Shown: positions 23,424 through 36,070, counted from the first letter of the stretch. The stretch is DNA of 64,000 nucleotides from Echinococcus granulosus (GCF_000524195.1 NW_020170385.1:1009898-1073897); one strand, 5' to 3'. Notes: generated from the sequence alone by a model not told the origin. Program-made: numbers and translations.

Positions 23424-26400
23424 ATGGAGCCCTTTCCAAAAGTCCGGGCTTGCTTGATGTCCACTTACAGGCGTCCTGATAGGTTGATTTATAGACCACC
23501 GTCGAATAGGACTGTAGCTGTCAACATCGAAAGTGCTGGAGTCAAATCACTTAATAATACGGGTTCTCACCAAATGTCATCTACAAGTGATGACTTGCTA
23601 GGTACTCCACCTTCTGACTACAATATATCCAATACCCGACGAAATGCACCCGAAAATATTAGAACCAGCGAGTGTAATCAGTCACATTTGGATTCACATT
23701 GGGAGTGTAACTTCGAAGCAGTGAAACCTGAGGTGTTGTCCAATAGTCTAAACGAAGGGGGTATGTGTTTGTCTTCTGAGCGAAACGAGAAGTCGATGGC
23801 TTATCCGACCGAGACTGCTGAATCTGCAATGGCGAATCCTTTATATAGACATGGTGGCCTCATTCATTTGCCTAAAAATGTTAACGTTTTCAATCAATCT
23901 AGTCCTAATGGAGGTAATTTGGGCAGCACACAGAGAGGTATTAATTATTTGTTCATCGCATATTTTAGACGCAACAAATCTAAGACCCGTCTTGGTTGTT
24001 CGCCCTCACCAAAGATCTTTTATACCTTCAGACGCTTGCATTCAATCGCCAAATAAAAGTGGTATCCATTCTAGCCGTGAGTCACCTGGTGAAGGAACTA
24101 CTGTAGGCGCGTTGCCCACGATATCCACAAGCGCAGGCTTACGTGGGAAAGATCTTCAACTTTTTGGGCAGCCCAATGGGGCTTATTCTTCAATGGTGGC
24201 ACAGCTTTCGAGGTACCCACGGTTGAAGGCTTAAGGATCACTTTTGTAATGCATTCATTACCCATTCTGTTTGCATACATGCTGAGTTACTTTCGCTTTG
24301 TAGCAAGCCATCAAGCCCCACTGTGGCTGAAGCGGTTTATCAAATTATGCAAATTGACTCTGCTCTTAATGCATTGATGGTTCCTCCCGGGCAATGCATC
24401 TCTCACATACCTCCTCTGCCGGATGAGCAATCGGAAAATAAATTACAGATGCCAGAGTCAGAACGCTTGTTCTTACGTTGGTGGGCTACACTGGAAAATC
24501 TTCGAAGCAGTTTAATGGTTAACTACGAACGCGTAATTCTTGAGGATCTGGACTTCTGCAATGCGGCGCAGATTGAACAAGGAATGTGGAAGTCTGTTTT
24601 CTATACGGTATTAGAGTTCTTACGACCTTGGATAGCGAACCCTTATTTAACCGGGTAGGTTCTCGAGCAGATTCCATTTTATCTCTTGTGACTTATGTTT
24701 GTACGATTAATTGGTTATCTCATAGGCTGCTACCGAAACCAGAAGAAAGTGAAAGTGGGCAGGCGGTTGCTGCGGCCGCATGTTCTCGCATGATTAAACT
24801 CATTCGGAAAGTCTGTCTAGAAGATGTAATTAGAGTCGGTGAGCATCGTTTGACTGGGCTGCTGAATCGGCTGCAGGCGATTCGTCACATTCACCTCGAC
24901 TGCGTTCTCTCTGAGGGTCGACCGCCACCAGAGTCTGGCTCACGCACTTGCAGATTAATGTATATTAGTGCACAGAAGTTAATGCTTTACCTCGGTGACT
25001 TAGCTCGCTATGAGGAAATAATTAATGGAGGGCAAAATTTCGGAAAGGCTAGAAGGTAAAACCCATCTTTTGTGTGATTATTACGTGCTAACTTAAGTTA
25101 ATTCCTTTCTTTGTTCGATGTTTTAGTTGGTACCAAAAAGCTCAACTTCTTATTCCTAAAAGTGGTAAACCCTACAATCAGCTTGCATTACTAGCCATCT
25201 ATACGGTACGTAATGTGTCTTATGCAATTAACTGCGTATGTATATAATATTGTTTTCTGCTATTAATTTCTGATCCGCTTGATGGTCCAGATGGGTTAGC
25301 CTTCCGGTGGAGAGGCGTGGAGTTTTTTCTCAAAATTTTGCTACCAATTTACATTATTGCTAGCAATTTTGGCCCCTTGGGCTATTGCGATTTTACTCGT
25401 AGGTTCACCATTGCCAACCACAACGCTGCATTATTTAACTCCTATACAACTGTATCAACCTTTAACTCAGTGGAATCTGTAGTATTTGAACATATTTGCT
25501 CTCGTTAATCATCCACCTAGTTTTATGCGCAGATACTAACCACAAAATGTACGAGAAGTCAATGTCGTCTATTAGTTCATTTCACTGAAGTTTGTTCATT
25601 ATTCATAAGCCAAATCTAAGATTCCTATACAATATATTATTTAATTGTGTTGCACTCGTCAAACAGTGAATATAGCTTTAATCCTATGATCACATCCCGT
25701 TTTCATTATAAGACATTTTGGCCTCAAAAATTTGCTACACGAAGGAAGTTATCCGGAATATTCAGTCTTTTTGAATCATTTCGCTTTTACAGTCGCGCCA
25801 TTTTGACGCAATGTGCTACTATATGCGGTCATTGGCAGCCAGCAATCCTTTTCCCACGGCGAGCCAAAGTCTTTCCGCATTATTCAACGAAGTGCATACA
25901 CATGGAGCTGAGTTTCTGCGAAAAGTGAGTTCTTGAGTTCATCAGTAAAAACCGATCACAAGCTCATTTATTGCATAAGTGCTCTCCTATTGAATTACGA
26001 AAGCGTTGAAAGGAGAATTCGGGAAGAATGTACAGCTTAGAAGCATTGAGATCATCTGATTGCCGTTCGGAATAATTGTTGCCTGCTGACTATCTTCCAA
26101 TCTGTATTCCAAATATTTTATGTCTAAATATAATCCTTTCCTAAACAGGGTCTCATGTTATGTCTAGCCCGGTTAGTCTTTTCGTCTCACATAGAAGTCT
26201 ACCTCATCCCGATGGCCGCCTGGTTGCTCGTCCTCTCAAACTGGACTGAGTTCTAATCGTGCTTCAAACATTTTCACTCGCGGTCGTCCCAAACGGGTTG
26301 AGATCTGGATTCACCCTGTGAACGGCACGGAGACAATCGTTCAGGGCAATCGGAGTCTTACGGTACCCAATGCCGCCGCCAGAACTGAGGCTTGGAAGAA

Positions 26401-29400
26401 ATCGAAGAAAATAGTAGGCACTGCCAATTCCCTTAGCCTTCCCTCAGACGAGCTGTTGGACGATGAGAACGAGGAAGAAGGGGAGGAAGCACAGGCCGAT
26501 GCAGAGGAATACGCAAACATGTCACTCATCGAGGTATGTAGTCGTGTCGGAAAGATGGCCTACTTTGATATACTCGTGAGTCACAAAGTAGTTGTATTGT
26601 CTCAGAGGTATGCTGATTTCACCTCGTCAGATTCGTGACCGTATAGTTATTGAATCATAAACTTGTACTAATACTGTCTGGGGGCTTTTGGTAGGATTTC
26701 ACCACCGACTTCTTATGCATGCGTAGGAACTGGGGAAGTTCAAGCACAATCTTTTTCATTATCTTCATTAAGAAAATAATAAGGCTTATGCTTTTCTAAT
26801 TTCAGCTAACGAAGTTATTTGGGCTTCATTTTATGCATGCCCACGGCCAACTTTTTACGAAAATAGGGTAAGATGAAGATATGGTAGAAAAATTTCAATA
26901 TATCTACATGTACGTATAGACATATATTGCCAGTAACTTAGTTGCCTATCGGAATGTTACACTATGTCGCTTTGTTTCTGTAACGAATTCATCTAGCACA
27001 TTTTCATTCAAGTAGTTAGAAATTGGCGGGCTTTCTTTTCCTTGGAAAAATGTTTAACCTGTTTGACTCCATCTGACGGCCCTATGTGTGGCGTGGCTTT
27101 TGGTAGCCAAATTTGACTTTACAGTTGCTCAGAGCCGCCTTATGTAGTTGAAATTATATGTTGACTAATTGGCGATCTAGGTTTATCCCAAGGCCAGTCA
27201 TATTGGAAAAAATACCATCTTTCAGTTGTGGTATATTTTGATGGATTGTCAGTCACCGTGGTGTTAACAGAAATGTAAGTCCCAAGTCAAGCGGTCTGTG
27301 TTACGAAGCTATTTGATCCATATCTGTAGGTGACGCGTTTAGAATATTCAGGATCTCGGTAGTGTGATTAATTATGGTTGCAACAAAGAGCATCATAGCA
27401 CCATTTACTAGAGCTCTACTCTTCCTTTTACAAAGAATGGAAACCTTCCCTGAGGTCGCATCTATGGCCCTCCAAGCCCTCTCTGGTCTTCTGGCTCAGC
27501 GACCGTGCCCCTTGTCGGAAGACCGTCTGTGTCAGATACTCATGGTTAACATGTTCAACCTGGATCGCGCAGCTATATTCACAGCCCAGTCCGCGGTCAG
27601 CATGGTCGCTGCCATAGGGAGAAGCAAGATCGGTGCTGCTGAAGTGAGTCGACGGCAACAGCAGCAACAATTACTTCAACGAAAACCTAAGGTTGAGTCG
27701 GAGACCCTCCGCTCAGTGCACCACGACCACGCAGCGCGCTTCGCTCTTGACACTTTTAGTCTAATTTGCCGGAGAGCTGCAAAACTCTTCACGGAGGTGA
27801 TTTCAGTCTGACACCTTAGCGACTTTTTTGTTACATGTACTACCTTCGATGCCAATCCATACAATTTTCTCTGGTCGTATTTCTATAAGCAATATAATGA
27901 ATATCAGAACTAGGATTTTTTATCGAGGTTCACGTATTTTCTTGTGCTGTTGAGGGATGGCTTAAGTTTTAAACGTTTCATGCTGTATTAATTTATTCTG
28001 AGAATCTTGCTTATGACCGAAATTTAATACTTTGGGTTGACTAGAGTTCGAATGGAATCCTTTTAATGTGAACTTGAGTTTTTGAACTTAACACGTAGTC
28101 TCGAGCGGAGTCGAGAACTTCGGGGGATTGGCTTCACCCCGATTTGCGCATCCTGCTGCCGGCACTGCGCCTCTGGACAGAGTGGATGATTCTCCACCCG
28201 GAGCATTGGTCGCCGCCGCCGAATCACCGTGATCCTACCTTGCACCCCCGTCTCGACGACTGGCGCCTCGTGGCGGAGATGTGCACTCACGCCGCCCAGT
28301 GGTTCGCCGGAGTTAAGAGTGCACCCTCGGTGAAGGAGATCACTCCCACCACCGCCCTCGTGGTTCAACTGCACCTTCGTAAGCATAGGGCGGAGGCTGA
28401 TGGCGACCACCCCGATGCAACAGCAGAATTGGTGAACCGAATACCCGCCTTTTTGAAGTACACTACCCTCTTCGAGGAAACTGTTTGTGCCGGGTTCAAG
28501 CCCATGCTTGACCTCATTCCCAAAGTAAGTCCCTTGCAGTTTGGGTCTTCGCAACAATAATGTTGGGTGTTTTTAGATAATCCAGAAGGTAACTTTAAAA
28601 GGCAAAGTCAAAAACAGACAGTTCTTCATAACTTCGTTTTGAAAATTCCTTGAATAATAGGGAAATCAGCTATAACAAAACTTTTTCAGGCTTTCAAGTC
28701 CTTGGCTTTACCGCCTACTTATGCACTGCTGGACCTTTAAATATTTAGGAAACTAGTTGTTCTGGTCAAAAAACCTTCCACTTAAAATAAACTGTCAGAA
28801 TCGGTGTCTGCCTAAGAGAAGAGAATGATGCTCGAGATGACGCCATTACAGTCAGCAGTGGGGATGTTTCCCTACCAAGCTGTTTTTGTCATTGATCAAT
28901 AGTGATGACGAACCATATTTTTCCTATTATCTAATCAGTCATTTTCTCTATGTATCGGGTTTCATCACTTTGCTCCAATTGTTTTCTATGATGCATTATC
29001 ATGGAACGTGTTTTTCGCCTTTGTATTTCTCGAAGGAAAGGTGTACTTTTCACTTTATAATAATTTCCATGTACCTAGATGTACCAATACTCCGGGGACT
29101 GGGATGCAGAAAGCGTGGCTCACTACATACGCATTGAAAAGATTTTGTTGTTTGGTGACTTTCTCTGCGGGATTGAGCCACCAGTCCTTTCTTATGATGT
29201 TGACAAGGCCATCTACGAACCAGTCGTCGAGTGTGAGTCTTGCGAGCAGGCACCGATCAAAAAGTCTCCCTCATGTCATCAAAGCGACTCTGAATCGCTG
29301 ACTGGTAGTGATGCCGAATCTGAGGTGGACGTACAGGTATTTTTACGGCGTCATGGCATATTTTTAAGTCGTGCATTTGCTGTGACCCAAGATGTCCACT

Positions 29401-30985
29401 AATTCTAAGCATTTCTAAAAAATACGTTCGGTAGGTCACACCTAACCGTAAGGATTCTCATCATTTTCTGTAGTTAACTCTATTAAATCATTTGACATCA
29501 CGAAATGTAGTTCAACAGCTTCCCATCACGCATCCATGCAGAGTGGTGGCAAGAGTGCGACAGCTGCGTTGAAAGCTGAGAAGGAGGAAGGAATCGAGGA
29601 GAATGAAGGTGGGGAAGAGATTTGCGCTCTGCGTCGTCGACGTGCTGTGCTGCGGAGCCAGCTGACGGAGGCAAGACGCCTTGAGGCGTGGCGGCAACAA
29701 GCAGTGAGGCAAGCGGCTGCGGGCGGTCCGCGTGGCATCGAGATTGAGGTTAGGCCCATCTACATCCTCCCCGATACAAACTGCTACATCGACTGGCTGG
29801 AGGGTGTCGCACGTCTCACCCAGACCTCCTCTAATTACACCGTTTTGGTGCCCATTGTTGGTGGGTCCCTGATCCATTTGTGCAACGCAATATTTCATTT
29901 GCTACTATTTAACTGATACTTTTAATTTTCGGCTTAAATAAATTCAAATTCGATTATTTTTAACATCTTTTTATGCAATGTTTACGTAGTCAAGCTTTTT
30001 CGGACCCTGTTTTGGCAATCGAATGCTTATTTTTTTAGTATTTCGTTATGATTTGATCTTTTTCAGTCTTCAACGAATTGGACTATTTGGCATCTCAGGA
30101 TCGGGCATTTGCTTTTAACTCTATCGAGATAGCTTTTGCACAGTATCTTACTAATCCCAGTTCTACCAGCAGTGAGTTTAATGGTAGTAGTGGCGGTCGC
30201 GCCAATCTAATTCAGGAACGTGCAAAAGCTGCCATAGCTTTTTTGGAGGGCGAGTTCAACCGCCGAAATCCACGACTACGCGCCCTTACGGCTAAAGGTA
30301 GTATGTTGGAGACTATTGCCTATCGTAATGAGGCAAATGGAGGCAAACAACCCGGCCAAATCAACGATGACGTGATTCTCACCTGCTGTCGGCGGTTTTG
30401 TAAGGAGGTACTGACGCAAATTTCCGCCGAGGGGAATCTTGTATCAACTGCTGAATCGAAAAGTAAGATCCACTGTTTTGCTGACGATGTATTCATATAA
30501 CTTCAGGATTTCCCTTCCTAATTGTAATCGGTCAAACTGTACTGAAGAACGTCGTTAAGGTACCAAGTTAGTAGGAATCATTTTTGAATACCTCGTGGGA
30601 TATTGGTGGTACACTTTTGTATTGCTTCTTACTTTTCTGAAATGGGAACGTATTCCATGGAACAATGAGACCCAAAAACATTTATTTTTGAAGGGGAGAA
30701 AAGTATGTAAAGAACCACTCCATCTTAATGGAGCTATGTTGCTTTGTAGATCAGCCAATGCGTGTAACAAGAGAAGTGGTGCTTCTCACATCAGACCGAA
30801 ATTTGCGTTTGAAAGCACTAAGCTTGAACATACCTGCTCGTCCACTTCGTCCATTTGTTGAGTGGTCCTCCCTCAAGCCTGTTGCCGTGTCCGCAGTCTC
30901 CTCTCTCTCTAGCAACGACGTCGACCCACCCCTCTCGGCTCACACCAGCAGCGGCCGCTGGAAGAATCGGAAGCATCCAAAATAG
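23424..30985 (+). CDS. SMG6: SMG6 / EST1A, nonsense-mediated decay endonuclease (complete)
   Basis: SMG6 is the PIN-domain endonuclease that cuts mRNAs near premature stop codons. Fourteen exons join in phase to 1348 codons plus stop: 23424-23937, 23969-24212, 24304-24654, 24726-25055, 25127-25205, 25793-25924, 26195-26533, 26806-26867, 27436-27796, 28099-28524, 29079-29336, 29542-29860, 30067-30462 and 30750-30985. The first ATG is 23424. Residues 15-26 (YRRPDRLIYRPP) resemble the exon-junction-complex binding motif. The 14-3-3-like/TPR region starts near residue 255 and includes LGDLARYEE, WYQKAQLLIPKSGKPYNQLALLAIYT and YYMRSLAASNP. Later landmarks are RVEIWIHP and METFPEVA. The C-terminal PIN domain keeps the three catalytic aspartates at about D1110 (LPDTN), D1239 (INDDVIL) and D1286 (TSDRN). 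Human SMG6 is about 1419 residues, so the length fits. The first intron, 23938-23968, is 31 nt. The start of exon 12 was chosen by phase, and an earlier acceptor is possible. Confidence 0.97.
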
Positions 30986-31674
30986 CTGTAGGCAACATTG
31001 CGTATCTCTGAGTGTTGTGCCTCTGCCAATTTGATGCCACTTGATTTGACCTCTTCTACTGATTGGCATCTTCAAGGTCGGCACTGTCCGGGAATCATTG
31101 CTGAGGTCCTCTGCCTTTTCTTCTGTGTTGTTTCTTCACATAAACAATATTTTATAGGCTGAGAGAAAATTACTGTAATTCAGCTCATTTCAATTTTAGT
31201 GTACCATTATATCAACATGTATATTTAATTTTTTAAATACCTCTTGTTTTGACTTGTGTGTTTGTGCGAATTTTGGGATTTCGCGTCAAATGTATGGCTA
31301 CCTTGACACACAATTGGCTAAGGACTTACATCTAAACAATTTTGTTGTTTTTTCTGTCAGCCGAGCGAAACGGTAGACATCAGGCCATCAATTTTGAGCG
31401 TAATAGCGATACACAAACAGAAACAAAAAATAAGATGTAGTACATCGTAAAACTTTCTGTTAACGCGCCTCAGATATAGTTAAGGCTATTTGTCGGACCC
31501 AGTGGTCTGAGCTTTCAACATTTTCCAAACATGCTCGCAGTAACCTGGTCGGTGTACTCGTAGTTCTCTGCTGTTTAGTGAATTATTATGAAAAGGCATC
31601 ACCACTACCGTCACCGTTTGAGATCAGAAGAATGGACTATTGATGAGGCATGACCCTTGGGTCTTCTCCCCTAG
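30986..31674. other. Intergenic spacer, SMG6 to COPS5
   Basis: This 689-nt spacer should hold the SMG6 3' UTR and the COPS5 5' region. A C/T-rich tract ending in CAG/TAG-type sequence directly precedes the COPS5 ATG. No other gene is seen. Confidence 0.6.
31663..31674 (+). promoter_or_regulatory. Pyrimidine tract and AG directly before the COPS5 start: possible 3' splice site
   Basis: TCTTCTCCCCTAG runs up to the base before ATG 31675. This is a good 3' splice acceptor. It could join a 5' UTR exon or receive a spliced leader, as happens for a subset of flatworm mRNAs. The sequence alone cannot distinguish the two. Confidence 0.4.
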
Positions 31675-33659
31675 ATGGAATCAGAGCCAGCAGGTGCAGT
31701 TGAAGTAATGGATACGGAAATGTTAGTTGCCTCGATACCTGAGCCAAGTTTGTTCGCCACGGCCCCCTCGACTGCTAGCGACGCCGCTCGCATTGCCTGG
31801 GAGCACGCCAACGAGGTGAACGAGATCTCGGACGAGTGCCTCAAATATAATGCTGCGGTGCACCAATCCATCGTCAACGCCAAACCCTGGACCAACGATC
31901 CGCACTACTTCAAATCTGTCAAAATTTCGGCCGTCGCTCTCCTCAAAATGCTTATTCATGCTCATTCTGGCGGCGTGTATGAGGTGAGGCACTTTGACAA
32001 AGATGCGTATGAAGTAGCTGCTAAGTTCGGTTATTGTTTAATTAGTATTTTCCTCTGCTCAATAGCAAAATGTAATATTAGGGCTTTTTTATCAACTGTA
32101 TTTCCTATATCCGAGTCTGATCAATGTAAAATAGAAATAACGTGACAATGTTCAACTTACGATTTAGGTAAAGCATTTGTATTTTAATTTTGGAGAATTA
32201 AATTGAGGTTTTTGACGATTTCAAGAAACATTAGAGGTTAGACAAACTATTAATAATGGTGACAAATCACAGTTTTATAATACATTGAATCAGTAGGCTG
32301 TGTTGTATGAACTGGAATTTTTTTTCGTTTTTCCTGCAGATAATGGGAATACTCATCGGTAAGGTTGCCCACGAGACCATGATCGTCATGGATTCCTTTC
32401 CCCTGCCTGTACAGGGAACGGAGACTCGAGTTAACGCGCAGGTAATTTATTTTTTGTGTGCTCAGCACTAAGTGCTGGAGCTGTAAGCTAACCAGACTAA
32501 TTCTTCAATTTACGGCGTGCTTCTATTTGAGTGCTAAATAGCACTGTCATTATTTTAAAACTGGATTTTTAGTGTGTCTGTTACACATTTAGGTATCTTT
32601 AATCAGATGGTATTGATGCCATGGCTTTGGCTATATGCTGAAAGCGTTAGTTTGTTGATAATAATAAAGGGATTATTTAAATGCTAGTCCGAAGCCTATG
32701 AATTCATGGCCTTGTACACTGAGTTAGTCGCAAAGGCGGGACGTCGCGAGAATGTACTTGGATGGTACCACTCTCACCCCGGTTATGGGTGCTGGCTCTC
32801 TGGCATCGATGTGTCCACTCAGCACACGAACCAAACCTACCAGGAACCTTTCGTTGCCATTGTAATTGATCCAACTAGAACTGTCTCCTATGGAAAGGGT
32901 AAGCTGAACTGCTGATCTGTATGCCTTACAGTGTGCACAGAGGGTTCCTTGCTGAAATATTTCCATCCCGAAAACCTGCACCTATATAGGGAAACTAATT
33001 CTAAAAGCCACAAAATCAATCGCGTCATTTCTACTGTTGATTCAAAATTTTCGTATCGGTACATCATAGGTGTATATCGGAAGATTAAGTTGTGACATCG
33101 CTTGATTGCCTTTACCTAGCAAACGTTGAGAACAAATTTAATTTCCATATTTAGTTAACCTCGGTGCTTTCCGTACATACCCAGAAGGCTATAAACCACC
33201 AGATGAGGGACCGTCAGAATACCAATCTATACCTATGGACAAGATTGAGGACTTTGGAGTTCATTGTAAGCGTTACTACTCACTTGAAGTAAGCTACTTT
33301 AAATCATCTCTGGAGAAGAGCATAATTAACATGCTGTGGAACAAATACTGGGTAAATGCCCTCAATTCTGATAGCACTGTTGCTCAATTAAATCACTTAA
33401 CCGATCTAACGAGAGATCTTGCTGATAAAGTCGAGAACGCTGCAATTAATGTGAGTTTAATTCCTTCATTTTGACGGAAAATTTAAAGTTCTACGCTAAC
33501 GTCTTCCCTGAAATCTAGGTTGATCGAATGAATTCTGACAACGGAAGACTCCAGGATAAACTGGCCAAATGCAGCAAGGATGCATCCAAAATTTCATTGG
33601 AACAAGTTAATGCAATTATTGGACACATGATCAAAGATGACATCTTCAAGGTTTATTAA
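31675..33659 (+). CDS. COPS5: COP9 signalosome subunit 5 (CSN5), JAMM deneddylase
   Basis: CSN5 is the catalytic subunit of the COP9 signalosome, which removes NEDD8 from cullins. Five exons join in phase to 352 codons plus stop: 31675-31983, 32340-32441, 32688-32898, 33155-33450 and 33519-33659. The MPN+/JAMM zinc site is intact. The glutamate is at the end of exon 1 (residue 103, before IMGILIGKV). The HxHx7Sx2D motif, [14 protein letters not shown], has H165, H167 and D178. Other family landmarks are [56 protein letters not shown] and LWNKYWVN. The product is slightly longer than human CSN5 (334 residues), mainly from an Ala/Ser/Pro-rich N-terminus. The C-terminal tail, with [17 protein letters not shown], is the least conserved part. 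The gene follows SMG6 on the same strand and converges with SPO11. Confidence 0.97.
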
Positions 33660-33726
33660 AAATAGATCAGCTACATATTTAACAAAGGTGGTGAAACACT
33701 AGATTTTTATTAATCGCTAAATTAAA

Positions 33727-35132
33727 TCAAGTTAAACAATTAGTTGAAACTTCTTGATGAAGTTTACGTGGGAGATATTCGGAGCATAAAAATCTTGGGC
33801 CCAGTTTTTCGAGACATTGTATTTCCGCTTTTCGTTGCGTAGCCTCCATGTACTCGATCTGGTTACGGTTTGACCATCAGGTGTGCTGCTTACTTCAAAC
33901 TGCAACTTCTTTTCCTCTTTGTAGTAACTCCTCTCCTTTATGCTTTGGAGCACCAGTTTATCTGATTTAGTTATCTGGAGAAGGTCTTGATTCTTTACCT
34001 GCAGCCTATAAGAGATAAAGGTATTGGAAGTGGGGACGTACATTGATGTGTCTGACGGTAATAGTCCTAATAACTTAAGAGAGGGTATACCCAGTACGGT
34101 ACCCGAAGCTGACTTGAGAGCTGGATTCTGCAAATTTGTGGAGTGCGTCAGCTCGAATTTGCAGCTTACGTGAGACCCGTACTTGTAGGTGAGGTATATA
34201 CCGAACCCTAAATTTTAGTATAAATGGGCATGGCGTTTACCGTGTGGATCTGCATCAACCAGCGCAAATATGGGTATCTTCGGATATTTCTGATAAAGTT
34301 TGCATAGGAATGAACGTGTTGCTAAATCCGGATATCCTTTGGACTAAATGAGAGTAGATGTATATGAAGGTAAAGTACTGTTATGAGAACGCATGGTTGG
34401 TATTCAGCGTAAAATTCGCTCATCATAATGGTTTGGAATGTTGCGTCTTTTTCAATGACAATTATGAAGTTGGCGCAGCACATTATATCTTCACTTAAAT
34501 TCGTAATAAGTGGAAACAAACCATTAACATCTAGGAATAGGCTGGGTAAGCTGACACCCTAAAACAGATAACAGTTTTAGAGTTATATAAGCGTTTGAAA
34601 GTGTCCAGATGCATTTGTGCCAACTAAGGAGGCGCACCTCTCTTGAGGTTTTAAACGAAAAAACGATGTCTTTTTCCCCACGTAGCCACACGTCTCCATA
34701 AGCTATTGACTTAGATGTTGCAATCTGAAGGTAGATCAGGGAAGCTCATACCGTGTTAAGATCAAGTCGGTTAATCCTGAGGTATTCACATGTACGAGTT
34801 AAGAGCCTATCAATGACAGCTTGCTTCAGGAATATCCGCGGGTTTTCGTAGTATATTGACCTTTACAAGTAAATTTGTTAGCAAACTACCTTTTTGTCAC
34901 AATGCTACGGTTCTTAATAGCTTTGTACACAATAGAAAGAAAGAGGGATATTTGTGCTGAAACTATATTTAAAACAAGAGACGTTGATACCATGTACTTG
35001 CAAGCGATTGGTGCAAAAATTAAATTTTTTTAGAAAATCCAGACCTAAATCAGTACCACTTGTTTCATTACGGTTTGCTAGAACCACGAGAATTTGAAAC
35101 ACTAGCTCCTCAATCGACGAAAGCACATTCAT
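33727..35132 (-). CDS. SPO11: SPO11 meiotic topoisomerase VI-A-like transesterase
   Basis: SPO11 makes the programmed DNA double-strand breaks that start meiotic recombination. Ten minus-strand exons join in phase to 351 codons plus stop: 35132-34991, 34956-34890, 34860-34752, 34724-34638, 34558-34379, 34343-34241, 34207-34170, 34127-34042, 34005-33894 and 33858-33727. The winged-helix catalytic tyrosine lies in RSIYYENPRIF (second Tyr, about residue 74). The Toprim fold has the glutamate in VIEKDATFQ (about E171) and the DxD in ALVDADPHG (about D225/D227). Other landmarks are VLSSIEELV, YLTYKYGS, LLGLLPSD and CSEYLPRKL. Introns are 27, 29, 33, 34, 35, 35, 36, 42 and 79 nt. The correct C-terminus requires the last 35-nt intron (33859-33893) to be removed; otherwise the frame runs into unrelated sequence. 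The ATG at 35132 follows an in-frame TGA, so a further 5' exon is unlikely though possible. Confidence 0.94.
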
Positions 35133-35626
35133 TCATCAAAATGTTGCGGTAGTAGTGTTTTAATAAACGGGATTGGTAGAAAAAAGCACAGCTTAAATCT
35201 GTCAAAAAACGGCCAGTGAAAGTGAAAATCCTGAAAAAGTAAATGTTGCAATGATATAAGCAGACAACTGTTGCTGTCGCACTGAGAGATAGACTAACCG
35301 AAGTTAAATACAATTATTCATTTATTAAAAGACCCAAAGTAAAATATTATTAGATTTTTACTTTTTAACTATGTTTTGTGTTTTTTTCATAAATATAACC
35401 AGTATTTCAGCACTTGACTTAATTTATGGTCCATTCTCTCAGCGACTTATTTGGAATATCCAACGATTTATTCTTTTTGATTGCAAGAATTTCGTAGAAT
35501 CTGTATGAAAGTCTTTTGCCACAAGTGCTTGTTATTAATTGCTGCTTCATTTATTTGCATTTTGTTTTAGTCCTTCTCTATACAATTAGGTCAGTTCTGA
35601 AAGTGTGTTTGGGTGTTATCGTGCCC

Positions 35627-36070
35627 ATGGGACGGTTATCAAAATATTTCACCACTTACCAAAGTGAAAGTGACGATCTTCGAACCTACTGTTTTTTAAA
35701 ACGCGACCTAAGTTTTCTTGAAGTAATTAGTTTTTTATTTTTTTTTCTCCTAGGAGGAACTTTTTTCAGGTTTGTTTTTTTTTATGTAACTTGAGATTTG
35801 AAGTAATAGCAGATAGTAATATTCAAAACATAAGGCACTTTGAGAATCGTCAAAAGATAAATAATGTCTTGCAACGTTTTTATGGACTGCAACTTGAAAT
35901 CGAGCAGATGGAAACAGGCATATTAACTCTAATCTATATGTTCTCTAGCTATTGCAAGTCGCTTAACCAAACGCACCCTTATTTCTGAAGAAGTTGAACT
36001 TTTGCAGGCTAGTCTTGCGGAAATTTGCAGGTTCTACTACATTGGCTGTTTATTTTTAGACGACATTTGA
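35627..36070 (+). CDS. Unrecognised small helical protein with a 16-nt microexon
   Basis: I do not recognise this gene. Four pieces join in phase to 115 codons plus stop: 35627-35722, 35754-35769 (16 nt), 35804-35917 and 35949-36070. The first ATG gives MGRLSKYFTTYQSESDD. The rest is charged and heptad-like, with LKRDLSFLEE, NIRHFENRQKINNVLQRFYGLQLEIEQMET and TLISEEVELLQASLAEI, consistent with a short coiled coil. Introns are 31, 34 and 31 nt, the same size class as in SPO11. The last one would use a GC donor (GC-AG). An additional 5' exon, or a 3' extension through a donor at 36031, cannot be excluded. The layout loosely recalls small BLOC-1-type coiled-coil subunits, but that is only an impression. 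Confidence 0.5.

Noticed and set aside
33732..34133. Unspliced reading of the SPO11 3' part as one long exon
   Set aside because: It contains two mini-introns (34006-34041 and 33859-33893). Removing them restores the SPO11 C-terminal similarity, which the unspliced frame lacks.
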